Shown: piece by piece, positions 21,848-32,158 of the stretch | Layout: each line of letters starts with the position of its first letter | How positions within the stretch are numbered: the stretch's first letter is position 1 | NCBI GenBank assembly: GCA_039801905.1 | Contig: JBDRVQ010000015.1 | Span: 1 to 40,133 of the forward strand | DNA from: a candidate division WOR-3 bacterium | GTDB taxonomy: Bacteria > Hydrothermota > Tepidihabitantia > Tepidihabitantales > JBDRVQ01 | Length of the DNA stretch: 40,133 nucleotides | Direction: 5' to 3' | Notes under the pieces: generated by a model | Database searches by the model: none | Told to the model about the DNA's origin: nothing | Seen by the model: only the letters and a program-made list of their open reading frames with translations | Made by a program: the position numbers and the translations under genes

Positions 21848-23401
21848 TTAATCAATGAGCAAATCTTTGAGGATGGTAAACTTCTTTAAGAGTTTCGGTT
21901 GCGCCAAACGCCTTAACGCCTTCGCTTCAATCTGCCTTACCCTTTCCCGAGTGATGTTGAATATCTGACCAACCTCTTCTAAGGTCCTCTGAATCCCGTC
22001 CCCCAAACCAAAACGGAGCCTCAAGACCTTCTCCTCTCTCTTTGTTAGATATTTAAAAGCTTCCTCTAATTTCTCTTGCAAAAGGAGCCGACCGGTATGC
22101 TGATAGGGCGAGAGGGTCTTCTCATCGGAAAGGAAGTCTCCGATGAAGGAAGACTCCTCATCGTCCACTGGTTTATCAATGGAGATTGAGACCTGACTGA
22201 TCCGGCGGAGGGCATCCAATTTTTCTGCTGGCATCCCTACCCGTTTCGCCAATTCCTGAAGGGTCGGTTCCCGACCGTAGGTTTGGATAAACTTTCTTTG
22301 GGCACGATTTAACTTATTCATCATATCAATGATGTGGGCGGGGATCCGCACCGTTCGGGAATGGTCGGCAATCGCTCGAGTTATCGCCTGTTTTATCCAC
22401 CAGGTAGCATAAGTAGAAAACTTGAACCCTTTTCGGTAGTTGAACTTCTCCACCGATTTTATTAATCCCACATTACCCTCTTCCAATAAATCAGCAAATT
22501 CCAACCCCCGATTCATATACCGTTTGGCAATGGAGATTACCAAGCGGACATTCCCCTTTATCATCTTGTCCCGATTTTCTAAAATCTTTTTCTCGCAGGC
22601 TTCAATCTTTACAGCATTCGCCGCCATATCCTCCACCGTCATCTCGTATTTTTCTATGAACTCTTTAAGCCGCCTCCGCCATTCCCGGGCATTCTTCTTC
22701 TCCTTGGCTAACTTCTCCTTAATGAGAAGACCTTCTTTAAGAATCTCCCGGTATCTCTCCACAAACTTATTGATGAGGCCGTGTTGCAGAGAGAGGGATT
22801 GAATCCTTTTGATGATGCGCGCCTTAAGGTTTTCAATTCGCCGCTTAGCGGTTTGACTCTTTTTGTTTTTTAACTCTTTCCATTCTGCCAAAAGTTTCTT
22901 TATCCTGCGCAGACGCCGGATAAATTTCTGTTTCTCCCGCCACATCTCCCTCTTTTCCACCAGACACTTAAATTCAATCCGGGCAATCTGATCCAAAGTT
23001 TTACTCCCTTCCTCCAAAGACCTGCACTCCAAAAGGAATTCTTCAATAAGGGGTGGTAAGAGGAAAAGATAGGCCACAATCTCTCGATAACCCTCTTCCA
23101 TATTTCTTGAGTATTCAATTTCCTCTTCCCTCGTGAGAAGGGGCAACTCGGACAAGTCGCGGAAATAGCATTTAATCGGGTCTTCAACCCGGCGCTTTGC
23201 CACCTTAGGCTTTGCTACCTTCTCCACCTCGTTTTCCGTGCCCACGCTAATCCCGTGCCGATTCAATTCTTTAATCACCTCTTCAATCTCTGAGGGTTCA
23301 ATATCTAAGGGCAAAGAGTCCTCAATTTCCCGGTAGGAAATTTTTTTACCGGGACCAGCCTTATTGATAAGGGTGGAAATATATTCCTTAATTTGCCCCA
23401 T
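21848..23401 (-). CDS. rpoD: Primary RNA polymerase sigma factor (sigma-70/RpoD)
   Basis: The 517-residue protein is a group-1 sigma factor. Region 1.1-like sequence is followed by 1.2 ([21 protein letters not shown]) and a charged non-conserved insert. Regions 2.1-2.4 follow ([36 protein letters not shown]), then region 3 ([20 protein letters not shown]) and region 4.2 ([28 protein letters not shown]). I take the ATG at 23401 because AAAGGAG lies 5 nt upstream; an ATG five codons earlier overlaps the dnaG stop and would place that site inside the gene. The TTGACA/TATAAT promoters in this window are the expected targets. Confidence 0.95.
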   Translation of the reverse strand: MGQIKEYISTLINKAGPGKKISYREIEDSLPLDIEPSEIEEVIKELNRHGISVGTENEVEKVAKPKVAKRRVEDPIKCYFRDLSELPLLTREEEIEYSRNMEEGYREIVAYLFLLPPLIEEFLLECRSLEEGSKTLDQIARIEFKCLVEKREMWREKQKFIRRLRRIKKLLAEWKELKNKKSQTAKRRIENLKARIIKRIQSLSLQHGLINKFVERYREILKEGLLIKEKLAKEKKNAREWRRRLKEFIEKYEMTVEDMAANAVKIEACEKKILENRDKMIKGNVRLVISIAKRYMNRGLEFADLLEEGNVGLIKSVEKFNYRKGFKFSTYATWWIKQAITRAIADHSRTVRIPAHIIDMMNKLNRAQRKFIQTYGREPTLQELAKRVGMPAEKLDALRRISQVSISIDKPVDDEESSFIGDFLSDEKTLSPYQHTGRLLLQEKLEEAFKYLTKREEKVLRLRFGLGDGIQRTLEEVGQIFNITRERVRQIEAKALRRLAQPKLLKKFTILKDLLID

Positions 23402-23412
23402 ATTTTCTCCTT

Positions 23413-25044
23413 TCATTTCTTTCTCATCAAATTTCTCTTCAGTTCTAAAAATTTTTTTAACTTCTCTTCATCTTCCCCAATCTCTTCTTTTAGGGTATCC
23501 GCTAAAACCCTTTTTAAGAGAAAGAGGAAGTCTTTTTTCTCGGGTAAACTTTCCTCCCGAAAGGTGAGGGTGGTAACCAACTTCTTCTCCTCCTCCCTTT
23601 CCAATAAATCACAGACCTCGCTCGGTGTAAAGTTTCTATCACAGAGGCGATAGAGTAAATCAACAATCGGCTGATACTGGAGAGGAAAGGCGTTCACCGG
23701 TAAAACCGAACGCGAAAGCTGAGCATATTCCGGAGAAAGGAGGATGTAGGAAAGGAGTCTCTCCTCTTTACGCCGCACTGCTTTCGCCACTCCGTTTTTC
23801 TCTTCCGGCCGAAGTCTCTTTCCCAAGGAAAATATCTCCTTCTTCACCTTAAAAATCTCCGCCACCTTATTAAGGTAAAGTTCTCGCAAAATCTCATCCC
23901 CAATTTCTGGAATAATCTCTTGGAACTGACCAATCATCTCCCTTCTTTCTGAAATCCGGGAAAGGTCTTTTCCTGTCAATAAAAAGTCGACCAAATCCTT
24001 AGCATTGGCTAAGAGGGATTGATAAGCCTCCTTTCCTTTTTCCCGCACGAATTTGTCTGGGTCATAACCATCCGGCAATTCCACAATTAAAGGGTTGAGA
24101 CCGGCGCGCAAAGCGATCATCCCCGCCTTTTTCGCCGACTCCCTGCCCTGGGCGTCACCATCAAAAGAGATGTATAAATCACGACAGTATCTCTTAATCA
24201 GAAGTGCCTGGGATAAAGTGAAGGCGGTGCCCAATGGCGCCAAACAGTTATTTATTCCCGCCTGAGTTAAAGAGAGGAGATCAAAATAACCCTCCACCAG
24301 TATCGCCTTACCTCCCGGCAAAAATTTCTTCGCTTGATAGAAACCATAAAGGTTCTCCCCTTTCTTAAAGATTTCGGTCTCGGGCGAATTTAGGTATTTC
24401 GGCTCAATTCCTTCTTCTAAGGTCCTTCCCCCAAAACCGATAATCTTACCACTTAAAGAAAATATCGGAAAGATGAGCCGGGCGAAGAAGAAATCTTCAG
24501 CTTCCCCGTCCTTCTCCACAATTAAACCAACCCGGCGCAAAATTTCCAAAGGAATCTCTTTCTTCCTTGCCTCCTTCAATAACGAACGATTTCCGGGGGC
24601 ATAACCTAAACGGAAAGCCTTCTGCACCTCTTCTTTAATTCCCCGATCCCTTAAATATTTTAAGACATTGGGATAGTAGTAGAGGTAATTGTTAAATAGG
24701 TTACAGGCAAATTCCATAACTTCATAAACCCCTTTCTCCTCGGGTTTTCTCTGCTCCCCTTCTATATCAATTCCCACCCTTTGGGCTAAAAATCGGACCG
24801 CCTCCGCAAAGGTCATCTTCTCGTATTTCATCAGAAAGGAGATCGCCGTCCCTCCTTCGCCACAACCGAAACAATGATAAAGCCCCCGCTCTCTATCAAC
24901 ATAGAAAGAAGGATTTTTCTCCAAATGGAAAGGGCAGAGACCACGATAGCGAGAGCCAACCTTTTTTAGGGGGATGTAACTCCCAATGAGTTCCACAATA
25001 TCTACCGCCTCTCTTATTCTTTCTATCGCCTCTCTTTTAATCAT
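23413..25044 (-). CDS. dnaG: DNA primase
   Basis: DnaG makes RNA primers for replication. The 543-residue protein begins with the CHC2 zinc domain ([15 protein letters not shown] ... [12 protein letters not shown]). The RNA polymerase core follows with NRIGFGGR-type text ([25 protein letters not shown]), and the TOPRIM acidic motifs are VEGYFDLL and [12 protein letters not shown]. The C-terminal helicase-binding part is short. It starts 2 nt after the mutS2 stop with no ribosome-binding site, so translation is probably coupled. The rpsU-dnaG-rpoD order resembles the enterobacterial macromolecular-synthesis operon. Confidence 0.96.
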   Translation of the reverse strand: MIKREAIERIREAVDIVELIGSYIPLKKVGSRYRGLCPFHLEKNPSFYVDRERGLYHCFGCGEGGTAISFLMKYEKMTFAEAVRFLAQRVGIDIEGEQRKPEEKGVYEVMEFACNLFNNYLYYYPNVLKYLRDRGIKEEVQKAFRLGYAPGNRSLLKEARKKEIPLEILRRVGLIVEKDGEAEDFFFARLIFPIFSLSGKIIGFGGRTLEEGIEPKYLNSPETEIFKKGENLYGFYQAKKFLPGGKAILVEGYFDLLSLTQAGINNCLAPLGTAFTLSQALLIKRYCRDLYISFDGDAQGRESAKKAGMIALRAGLNPLIVELPDGYDPDKFVREKGKEAYQSLLANAKDLVDFLLTGKDLSRISERREMIGQFQEIIPEIGDEILRELYLNKVAEIFKVKKEIFSLGKRLRPEEKNGVAKAVRRKEERLLSYILLSPEYAQLSRSVLPVNAFPLQYQPIVDLLYRLCDRNFTPSEVCDLLEREEEKKLVTTLTFREESLPEKKDFLFLLKRVLADTLKEEIGEDEEKLKKFLELKRNLMRKK

Positions 25045-25046
25045 CT

Positions 25047-27362
25047 TTACTTTAACTTCACAACCGTCACTCCTGAACCACCCTCTTCAGGTCTCCCCTC
25101 CCGAAATTCAGAAATTCTCTTATCCTTCGCCAAGAAGTCCCAAATCGCCTGGCGTAAAATCCCTTTTCCCTTACCGTGTAAAAGTTTAATCTCTTTACAA
25201 CCGTAAAGAATGGCATCCTCTAAAAACCGCTCCACTTTCTCTAAGGCGAAAATCTTCTCCTCGCCCCGAATATTTAAGAGGGGAGAGAAAGGGGGTAAGG
25301 TATCTTCATCTTTTCTTGGGCTCGCGACTGGTGAACCTTCAGAAGAATTTACCTTCTCCTCAACCACTTCCAATTCCTGAGAAGGAATTTTCATTGTTAA
25401 ACGACCGAGTGAGACCTTGGCTAATTCCCCATCCAACGCCAGAACCTCACCTTCCTGGTCAAACCGAACAATCCGTACCCGGTCGCCGACCTTCACTTCC
25501 CTTCTCTGAGTAATCAACTTTTTCCTCTCCTCCTTTATCTCCGTCATCACCTTTACGAATAACTCTTCACTCTCCTTAATTATCTCCTTAATCCTCTTTT
25601 CGTCGCGCAAAGGCCTCTCCCGCCATTGGCGGAGTTCGCTAATTAATTTTTCCACCTTTTCCCGATTCTCTTTTAAGAAAGTCTCTTTTGCCCGAATGAA
25701 TTCCCGCCGCCATTCCTTCTCCTTCTTCTCCCATTCCCGTAATCTCTTTTCTAAAAGAGAATTTAACTCTTGCACCTTCTTCTCCTTCTCCGCTAAACTC
25801 CGATTGCGATTCTGATAATCACTAATCTCCTTTGCCAACTCCTTCACTTTCTCCGAAAAGGAGATAAAATTTTCCCCTCGCAGATTCTGAGCCCGAATAA
25901 TAATCCTTTGAGGAAAATCAAGTAAGGAAGCGATCTCTAAGGCGCTGGACTCTCCTGGGAGACCGAGGATTAACTGGTAAGTGGGCTTCCCTTTAAATTC
26001 CATACTCCCCTGAAGGACCTCCGGGTCATTATAGGCAAAGAGCTTCACCACTGTCAGGTGGGTCGTAACAATTGTTATCCCATCTCTTCTCTTTAACTCT
26101 TCAATTAAGGCACAGGCTAAAGCACCACCCTCCTCCGGGGAAGTGGAGCCACCCAATTCGTCCAAAAGGATGAGGCTCTTCTTATTGCCGTCACTTGTCA
26201 AAATCTCCTTAATGTTAAGAAGGTGAGCGGTAAAGGCGGAAAGTGCCTCTTCTAAACTTTCGTTTTCGCCGATATCGGTAAAGAGATTATCAAAGAAAGG
26301 GATGACCGCACGCTGGCAGGGAGGAAAGATCCCACATTGACTCAGAAGGACAACAAGGCCGACAGTCTTTAAGAGGCAAGTCTTTCCTCCGGCATTCGGT
26401 CCTGAGACCACCAGAACCTTTTTACCCTTCATTACCAAATCTAAGGGGACAACTTCTACCCCTTTCAGTAAAAGCAAGGGATGGCGGGCGCCGATAATTT
26501 CTAAGGAATCATCTTTTATAAAGGTTGGCTTTGTCCCCCCAAACCTTTGGGCGAAGGATATTTTCGCCTGCCACAAGTCAACCAAACCGGCGAAGTCAAG
26601 AAGGGAGAGGAGGGCTGACTTCTCTTTCACCACCCCCTTGGTCAGGTCTAAGAGAATTTTCCTTCTCTCCTCAGCCATCTCCCTTTCCCGGCGCACCAAT
26701 TGGTTTCCCAATTCCACCAAAGAAATCGGCTCTACAAAAAGGGTCTTTTCGCTTTCTGACAAGTCGTGAACAATTGCCGGTAGTCTCCCCTTCTTGAAAG
26801 ATTTTAAGGGAAGGCAATACCTCCCATTCCTTATCGTAATCTCCCCATCCCAAAATAGGTCCGGATTCTCCCTTCTTATTCCCTCCAACTTTTTAATAAT
26901 TTCCGCCCGGATACTTTTCGCCTCCTCGTTCAGTCTCTTTAAGAGGGGAGAAAATTCTGGTTTCATCTCTCCGAAATCGTCTATCGCTTCTCCAATCTTC
27001 TCCGCTAATCCTTCTATACGAGTGAAAAAGGGAGAGAAGTTTTCGCACCAGATCTCCTTCGGCACCCTTTTTAACTCCCCCAGCCCCAAAATCGTCTGCC
27101 GGATTTCGGCTAAGGTATTCGGTGTCAAACACATCCCTTCTTTTAAGGGGATAAGTGTCTCCCTGAGGTCTTTAATGCCGGATAGGGCATAGCGATTACC
27201 CCAAAGGAGGGAGAGCCGGAAAAACTCCTTTTCCACCTCCTCTTGATTGGGAAAAGGGGAAAGGGAAAGGGCCTTCTCTCTACCAATCGGTGTTTGGGTA
27301 AAAGATGCCAGGACCTCTTTCACCCTTGGGAAATCAAGGGATTCTAAGTCCCTTAACCGCAT
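25047..27362 (-). CDS. mutS2: MutS2 family ATPase/endonuclease
   Basis: The 771-residue protein has the MutS-type ATPase with Walker A GPNAGGKTCLLKT and Walker B LILLDELGGSTSPEEG, a long coiled coil (about 500-620), a small KOW-like part (VKVGDRVRIVRFDQEGEV) and a C-terminal Smr nuclease domain (LLHGKGKGILRQAIWDFL). It lacks the mismatch-recognition domain of MutS. Family roles are suppression of recombination and rescue of collided ribosomes. Its place between rpsU and dnaG in a translation/replication operon suits either. The start is the ATG before RLRDLESLDFP; a TTG six codons upstream is less family-like. No strong ribosome-binding site. Confidence 0.93.
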   Translation of the reverse strand: MRLRDLESLDFPRVKEVLASFTQTPIGREKALSLSPFPNQEEVEKEFFRLSLLWGNRYALSGIKDLRETLIPLKEGMCLTPNTLAEIRQTILGLGELKRVPKEIWCENFSPFFTRIEGLAEKIGEAIDDFGEMKPEFSPLLKRLNEEAKSIRAEIIKKLEGIRRENPDLFWDGEITIRNGRYCLPLKSFKKGRLPAIVHDLSESEKTLFVEPISLVELGNQLVRREREMAEERRKILLDLTKGVVKEKSALLSLLDFAGLVDLWQAKISFAQRFGGTKPTFIKDDSLEIIGARHPLLLLKGVEVVPLDLVMKGKKVLVVSGPNAGGKTCLLKTVGLVVLLSQCGIFPPCQRAVIPFFDNLFTDIGENESLEEALSAFTAHLLNIKEILTSDGNKKSLILLDELGGSTSPEEGGALACALIEELKRRDGITIVTTHLTVVKLFAYNDPEVLQGSMEFKGKPTYQLILGLPGESSALEIASLLDFPQRIIIRAQNLRGENFISFSEKVKELAKEISDYQNRNRSLAEKEKKVQELNSLLEKRLREWEKKEKEWRREFIRAKETFLKENREKVEKLISELRQWRERPLRDEKRIKEIIKESEELFVKVMTEIKEERKKLITQRREVKVGDRVRIVRFDQEGEVLALDGELAKVSLGRLTMKIPSQELEVVEEKVNSSEGSPVASPRKDEDTLPPFSPLLNIRGEEKIFALEKVERFLEDAILYGCKEIKLLHGKGKGILRQAIWDFLAKDKRISEFREGRPEEGGSGVTVVKLK

Positions 27363-27404
27363 ATAAGAACCAGGTCCCAACCCTTTCTTTTACCTTATGA
27401 ACCT

Positions 27405-27605
27405 CTAAAACTCCTCCCGGAGGTAACGCAATCTCTTTCTTCTCCTCTCCGCTTCAATCCGCCTTCTTCTATCGGATGGCTTCTCGTAAAACTCTTTCCG
27501 CTTCATATCTTTTAGGATGCCGGCTCTTTCCACTGCTCCCCGAAACCTTCTAATAAAACTATCAAAAGGTTCGTTCGGTTTAACGATTATCTTACCCAAA
27601 TTCAT
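27405..27605 (-). CDS. rpsU: Ribosomal protein bS21
   Basis: This small basic protein (66 residues from ATG) has the bS21 pattern IIVKPNEPFDSFIRRFRGAVERAGILKDMKRKEFYEKPSDRR split over two helices, with an Arg-rich end (RRKRLRYL). Its start is ambiguous: GTG at 27608, ATG at 27605 and TTG at 27599 are all in frame. The AGGAGG ribosome-binding site is only 2 nt from the ATG but 7 nt from the TTG, which would give the best spacing. The 5' end overlaps rsmE. bS21 in the rpsU-dnaG-rpoD order is a classical arrangement. Confidence 0.92.
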   Translation of the reverse strand: MNLGKIIVKPNEPFDSFIRRFRGAVERAGILKDMKRKEFYEKPSDRRRRIEAERRRKRLRYLREEF

Positions 27606-28341
27606 CACCTCCTCTTCTCTTTATTCTTAAACATTCACTAATAATAGAGAGGGCGCTTAATGCCGCGGTGCCAGTGGCGAGGCGCCGCTTCCCTAAGGAA
27701 AAGGTTAAAACCCCTTCCTTCTTCGCCCTTGCTACCTCCCAATCGGCAAAACCTCCTTCCGGACCAACAATTAATAATATCTTTCCATCCCCCTTATTCC
27801 AAGGGATGTCAAAAAGAAATCGCTCTTCTTCCTTCTCATAAGCAAGAAGGGCTAAGGAATAGTCCTTAACGAGAGCGATTAAGGAATCAAAGTTAATTAA
27901 GGGATAAAATTGAGGAAGAAAAGTACCCAGAGCGGTTTTCATCCCTCTCTGCGCCACCTTCTCAAATCGCTCCTTCTTAAAAGAAAGAAAACTTCTCTCC
28001 GTCTTGATGGGGATGAAACCCCTTACTCCCAACTCGGTCGCTTTTTCAATAAGGAAAGTAAGGTCGCGCCTTTTAATCGGGGCGAAGGCTAAATGGATGG
28101 CGACTGGTAATTCCCGGCTTCCCTCCCTCACCTCTAAAACCTCACCGGCTACCGAATTCGCCCGCGGATTAACCTCATTAATCTTCCCTTTATACTCCTT
28201 ACCTTCACCGTCGGTTAAGAGAATCAAATCATCTCTCTCATTGCGCCTCACCTTAAAGCAGTGCCTCGCCTCTTCTCCCAAGAGGAGAAACTTCTTCTCG
28301 GAGATATTCTCCCTTTTCACTAAATAAATCTCTTCCCCCAT
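27592..28341 (-). CDS. rsmE: 16S rRNA (uracil-1498-N3)-methyltransferase
   Basis: RsmE methylates U1498 of 16S rRNA using S-adenosylmethionine. The 249-residue protein has an N-terminal PUA-like part (HCFKVRRNERDDLILLTDGEG) and a C-terminal SPOUT knot with LAFAPIKRRDLTFLIEKATELGV, LLIVGPEGGFADWEV and FSLGKRRLATGTAALSALSII. It lies 3 nt after dnaJ, a common neighbour, and overlaps rpsU. In many bacteria the gene sits next to prmA, which is absent here. Confidence 0.94.
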   Translation of the reverse strand: MGEEIYLVKRENISEKKFLLLGEEARHCFKVRRNERDDLILLTDGEGKEYKGKINEVNPRANSVAGEVLEVREGSRELPVAIHLAFAPIKRRDLTFLIEKATELGVRGFIPIKTERSFLSFKKERFEKVAQRGMKTALGTFLPQFYPLINFDSLIALVKDYSLALLAYEKEEERFLFDIPWNKGDGKILLIVGPEGGFADWEVARAKKEGVLTFSLGKRRLATGTAALSALSIISECLRIKRRGGDEFG

Positions 28342-28344
28342 CTT

Positions 28345-29484
28345 TTAATCACTCGCTTCTGGCCTTTTTGGTGGCGGGGGTGGAGAGGAGAACTTCTCTA
28401 ACTCCCTTAAAATCTCCTCTTCCTTTACCGAGACCCGCCTTGGGACATAGACCTTCACCTTCACAATAATATCTCCCCTTCTTCCATCCAAACCTTTAAT
28501 TCCCAATCCTTTAAGCCGGATATTTTCTCCGGATTGGATTCCAGGAGGCACTTCCACCTTCTTTGGTCCGGAAAGGGTAGGAACCTCAATCTCCCCTCCC
28601 AAACAGGCGATGGGATAAGAGATCGCCATCTCCGTTATTAAATCGTTCCCCTTCCTTAAAAATACCGGGTGCTCCTTTTCCGCTACTTCCACAATGATAT
28701 CACCCGAACCACCAGGTCCGTAATGCCCCTCTCCGGGTAGGGTGAGGTAATGGGAAGGAGAGATGCCGACTGGTATCTTTATCTTCAATCTGCGGGAAAC
28801 CTTCACCCGACCGCTCCCTTCACATTCTTTACAAATCTCCTTTATTACCCGACCCGTGCCGCCGCATTCCGGACAGGTATAGACCTGAACGAAAGAACCA
28901 AAGACACTTCGGGAGACCTCTTTCACCTGACCTGTTCCCTTGCAGCGCAGACAAGTAGCATTCCCTTTCCCTCCCTTTCCGCCACAGGCATTACATTTCT
29001 CATACCGGCCAACGGCCACCTCCTTTTCGCAACCATTGGCAATCTCTTCTAAGGTAAGAAATAACCGGACGCGAATATTTTTACCGGTTGGCTCCCGCTT
29101 CTTTACCCTTAATTCATCAAAGATATCAAAGATACTGCCCCCGGTTCGGAGTCGGGAGAAGAAGTCATCAAAGTCAAAATCACCAAAGATATCCCGAAAG
29201 ACATCGGTATGAGTAAACTTATCCCAGGAGAAGCCACCCGGATAGACCTTCTGGGAGACCCCTTCGTGACCATAAGTATCATAAAGCCTCCTCTTTTCCT
29301 TATCCATTAAAACCTCGTAGGCTTCAGAAATCCTCTTAAACTTCTCCTCCGCCTCCTTCCGATTATTCGGATTCAAATCCGGGTGGTATTTTTTGGCTAA
29401 GGCATAGTAAGCGCGTTTAATCTCTTCTTCCGTCGCATTCCGGCTTACTCCTAAAAGTTCATAATAATCTTCCTTCTTCGCCAT
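28345..29484 (-). CDS. dnaJ: Chaperone DnaJ (Hsp40)
   Basis: The 379-residue co-chaperone stimulates the DnaK ATPase. It has the J domain ([27 protein letters not shown] in YHPDLNPN), a G/F region poor in Gly, and four zinc-finger repeats [24 protein letters not shown] and CKECEGSG. The C-terminal substrate domain follows ([18 protein letters not shown]). It ends in a Pro-rich tail. It is separated from dnaK by 78 nt that hold its own promoter, whose -10 box ends 6 nt before the ATG. No Shine-Dalgarno sequence is present, so a leaderless transcript is predicted in addition to read-through from dnaK. Confidence 0.95.
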   Translation of the reverse strand: MAKKEDYYELLGVSRNATEEEIKRAYYALAKKYHPDLNPNNRKEAEEKFKRISEAYEVLMDKEKRRLYDTYGHEGVSQKVYPGGFSWDKFTHTDVFRDIFGDFDFDDFFSRLRTGGSIFDIFDELRVKKREPTGKNIRVRLFLTLEEIANGCEKEVAVGRYEKCNACGGKGGKGNATCLRCKGTGQVKEVSRSVFGSFVQVYTCPECGGTGRVIKEICKECEGSGRVKVSRRLKIKIPVGISPSHYLTLPGEGHYGPGGSGDIIVEVAEKEHPVFLRKGNDLITEMAISYPIACLGGEIEVPTLSGPKKVEVPPGIQSGENIRLKGLGIKGLDGRRGDIIVKVKVYVPRRVSVKEEEILRELEKFSSPPPPPKRPEASD

Positions 29485-29490
29485 CTTTAT

Positions 29491-29519
29491 TTAATAAGAA
29501 AATATTATCCTTTTTTCAA
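29491..29519 (-). promoter_or_regulatory. dnaJ promoter, leaderless architecture
   Basis: On the minus strand TTGAAA (29514-29519), a 17-nt spacer and TATTAA (29491-29496), then 6 nt (ATAAAG) to the ATG. There is no ribosome-binding site. The box match is weaker than for rpsF, and GATAAT nearby could be an alternative -10. Confidence 0.45.
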
Positions 29520-29562
29520 AATTCTCTTTATCCCAAATCAAAAACGTAATTATCTCCTTAAA

Positions 29563-31452
29563 TTATTGGCTCGTATCGTCATAAACCTGATAGTCCGCCT
29601 TCGTCTCCTTCTTCTCCTCACTCCCCTCCTTTCCTCTCTTATAAACCGCCTCACCCAATTTCATTGCTGCCCTTTGCAACTCCTCAATCCCCTTTTCAAT
29701 CCTTTTCCGGTCTTCACCTTTAATACTCTCCTTTAACTCCTTTAACTTCTCTTCAATCTCCTTCCGGTCGGCTTCGCTGAGATTACTTCCGTATTCCCGC
29801 AGATTCTTCTCAATATGGTAAATAACAGTATCCGCCCTGTTTCTCGCTTCCGCCAACTCCCTCCTCTCTTCGTCCTCAGCCCGGTGCAATTCCGCCTCCC
29901 TTTTCATTCGCTCAATCTCCTCCTTCGTCAATCCCGAAGAGGGCATAATCCGCATACTCTGTTCCTTCTTTGTCCCTAAATCCCGAGCGGTGACATAAAG
30001 AATCCCATCCGCATCAATATTAAACTCTACCTCAATCTGAGGTACTCCCCTGGGGGCAGGTGGGATACCATAAAGTTCAAACCGACCGAGGCTCTTATTA
30101 TCCTTCGCCATCGGCCTCTCGCCTTGTAAAACATGGATCGTCACCTCCGTCTGATTATCAGCGGCGGTGGTAAAGATTTGACTCTTTCTCGTGGGGATTG
30201 TTGTATTACGTTCAATGATTTTGGTGAAGACACCACCTAAGGTCTCAATTCCTAAGGAGAGGGGGGTCACATCCAAAAGGACAACATCCTTCTTCGTATC
30301 ACCGGAGAAGATTCCGGCTTGAATTGCCGCGCCTAAGGCAACGACCTCATCCGGATTTATCCCCCGGTGCGGTTCTTTATTGAAGAAATCTCTAACCACC
30401 TCAATCACCCTGGGCATTCTTGTCTGGCCACCCACGAGAATCACCTCATCAATCTCCTCGGGGGTCAACCTCTTGGGCTTAGCATTTTCCAGTGCTCTCT
30501 TTACCGGCTCAATGGTCATTTGGATTAAATCCTCAACCATTGCCTCCAAGTGGGCTCGGGTCAACTTCAACTCCAAATGGATTGGTCCCTTTTTCGGGTC
30601 CGAATAAATGAATGGGAGACTGATTGTTGTTTCCAATTTTGTTGATAACTCCCGCTTCGCCTTCTCCGCTGCCTCCCGAATCCTCTGCAAACTTGTGCGG
30701 TCGGTTGATAAATCAACACCGTGCTCCTTTCTTGCCTCTTCTAAAATCCATTTCACAATCCGCTCGTCGAAGTCATCACCGCCCAAATGGGTATTACCAT
30801 CCGTAGAAAGCACACTAATCGTCCCTTCCACATAACCAATCTCAATTATTGATATATCAAAGGTTCCTCCACCCAAATCATAAACCGCAACTTTTTTGGG
30901 TTTTGCCTCTTCTCCTTTAAAGCCATAGGCAAAAGCAGCAGCGGTCGGTTCGTTAATAATGCGCAAAACCTCTAAACCGGCAATCTTTCCCGCATCTTTA
31001 GTGGCTTGCCTTTGGGCATCATTAAAATAGGCAGGAACCGTAATTACCGCCTTATCCACCTTCTCTCCTAAGTAAGCCTCCGCAGCATTCTTTAGGTATT
31101 CTAGGATCATTGCCGAGATTTGGGGTGGGGAATACCTCACACCATCAACTTCAACCCAGGCATCGCCGTTATCGTGAGGGACGACCTTATAGGGAACAAG
31201 TTTTATCTCCTCTTGCACCTCGGAATACTTCCGACCCATAAACCGCTTTATGGAGTAAATTGTCCTTTCCGGATTGATTATCGCTTGCCTTTTCGCCAGA
31301 GTTCCGACCAGTCTTTCTTTACCAAAGGCAACAACCGAAGGTGTAATCCTCTCCCCGTCCGGATTGGGAATAATTACCGGACGGTCCCTTTCCATAACCG
31401 CAACTGCGGAAAATGTTGTTCCCAAATCAATACCAACAACCTTCTTACCCAT
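29563..31452 (-). CDS. dnaK: Chaperone DnaK (Hsp70)
   Basis: The 629-residue Hsp70 has the nucleotide-binding motifs [30 protein letters not shown] and [13 protein letters not shown], and the characteristic [21 protein letters not shown]. The substrate-binding domain begins near [18 protein letters not shown] and the helical lid ends in an acidic tail (ADYQVYDD). The start is the ATG before GKKVVGID, with GGAGGAGG 5 nt upstream; an upstream TTG would swallow that site. The order grpE-dnaK-dnaJ is a normal heat-shock operon without hrcA, and I see no CIRCE element. Confidence 0.97.
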   Translation of the reverse strand: MGKKVVGIDLGTTFSAVAVMERDRPVIIPNPDGERITPSVVAFGKERLVGTLAKRQAIINPERTIYSIKRFMGRKYSEVQEEIKLVPYKVVPHDNGDAWVEVDGVRYSPPQISAMILEYLKNAAEAYLGEKVDKAVITVPAYFNDAQRQATKDAGKIAGLEVLRIINEPTAAAFAYGFKGEEAKPKKVAVYDLGGGTFDISIIEIGYVEGTISVLSTDGNTHLGGDDFDERIVKWILEEARKEHGVDLSTDRTSLQRIREAAEKAKRELSTKLETTISLPFIYSDPKKGPIHLELKLTRAHLEAMVEDLIQMTIEPVKRALENAKPKRLTPEEIDEVILVGGQTRMPRVIEVVRDFFNKEPHRGINPDEVVALGAAIQAGIFSGDTKKDVVLLDVTPLSLGIETLGGVFTKIIERNTTIPTRKSQIFTTAADNQTEVTIHVLQGERPMAKDNKSLGRFELYGIPPAPRGVPQIEVEFNIDADGILYVTARDLGTKKEQSMRIMPSSGLTKEEIERMKREAELHRAEDEERRELAEARNRADTVIYHIEKNLREYGSNLSEADRKEIEEKLKELKESIKGEDRKRIEKGIEELQRAAMKLGEAVYKRGKEGSEEKKETKADYQVYDDTSQ

Positions 31453-31515
31453 TAAATCCTCCTCCAAAGAGATCCTTTCATTAAATTAGACTCCCTTTCC
31501 CTTTCCCGCGATGCC

Positions 31516-31974
31516 TTATTTCTCCTTATTTCCATTTTTACTCACAACCACCTTCGCCGGTCTTAAAACCATCCCCTTAAAGGAATAACCCTTTGCTAAC
31601 TCATCCACCACCATCAAGGGGGGACAATCATCCCTAATCACAAAGTCAACCGCCTCCCCTAATTTCGGATCAAAATCCTTCCCTAAAAGGGAATACTCCT
31701 CCACCCCATAATCAGAAAGGACCTTCTTCAACTCCTGATAAATTAGCCGAAACCCATCCCTTAACCCCTTCTCATCACTTTCCGGGGAATTAATCTCCTT
31801 CAATAAACGGTCGAAGTTGTCCAAGACCGGAATTAAGTTTTTGAGGAGGGGTAAAGAGGATAAGCATTCCAACTCTCTTAACGCCTTCTCCTTCCTTTGA
31901 CAATAAGCCTCGTATTCGGAAAGGAGTTCCAAATACGCTTCTTTCAATTTCGTTACCGGACCTTTTTTTAACAT
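31516..31974 (-). CDS. grpE: Nucleotide exchange factor GrpE
   Basis: GrpE releases ADP from DnaK. The 152-residue protein lacks the long acidic N-terminus of many GrpEs and begins almost directly with the coiled coil. Family features are LLKNLIPVLDNFDRLL, GFRLIYQELKKVLSDYGVEEY and the beta domain DFDPKLGEAV ... GYSFKGMVLRPAKVVVSK. It is the first gene of the grpE-dnaK-dnaJ cluster. Its promoter ends 9 nt before the ATG, so the leader is at most about 3 nt. The region upstream holds two inverted repeats and a repeat element. Confidence 0.93.
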   Translation of the reverse strand: MLKKGPVTKLKEAYLELLSEYEAYCQRKEKALRELECLSSLPLLKNLIPVLDNFDRLLKEINSPESDEKGLRDGFRLIYQELKKVLSDYGVEEYSLLGKDFDPKLGEAVDFVIRDDCPPLMVVDELAKGYSFKGMVLRPAKVVVSKNGNKEK

Positions 31975-31983
31975 ATAATAAGA

Positions 31984-32011
31984 TAGATAAAAAATTTTAC
32001 CACTTTGTCAA
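31984..32011 (-). promoter_or_regulatory. grpE promoter
   Basis: On the minus strand TTGACA (32006-32011), a 16-nt spacer and TATCTA (31984-31989), then 9 nt to the ATG. No ribosome-binding site. A 9-bp inverted repeat (32016-32068) lies immediately upstream of the -35 box. Confidence 0.55.
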
Positions 32012-32015
32012 CTAT

Positions 32016-32068
32016 CCGAAGGGAGAGGCCGGAAAAAGAGATTTTAGCAAAATAGTCAATCCCTTCGG
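32016..32068. repeat. 9-bp inverted repeat upstream of the grpE promoter
   Basis: CCGAAGGGA (32016-32024) and TCCCTTCGG (32060-32068) are perfect reverse complements separated by 35 nt. The loop holds a smaller hairpin, ATTTT-AGC-AAAAT (32041-32053). It sits 5 bp from the -35 box and could be a regulator site or part of a folded RNA. Confidence 0.45.
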
Positions 32069-32075
32069 AGTTAGG

Positions 32076-32100
32076 AAAGTAGACAGAATCTGTCTACTTT
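32076..32100. repeat. Perfect hairpin preceding repeat element A
   Basis: AAAGTAGACAGA and TCTGTCTACTTT (12-bp arms) flank a single A. Three more T follow on the plus strand, so it may also act as a terminator. It lies 58 nt before the conserved core of repeat element A. Confidence 0.6.
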
Positions 32101-32158
32101 TTTCACATCTGTTTTTGTCTATAAGCCTTTGACTTTCAAATACTTGTTCTGTTTTTCC

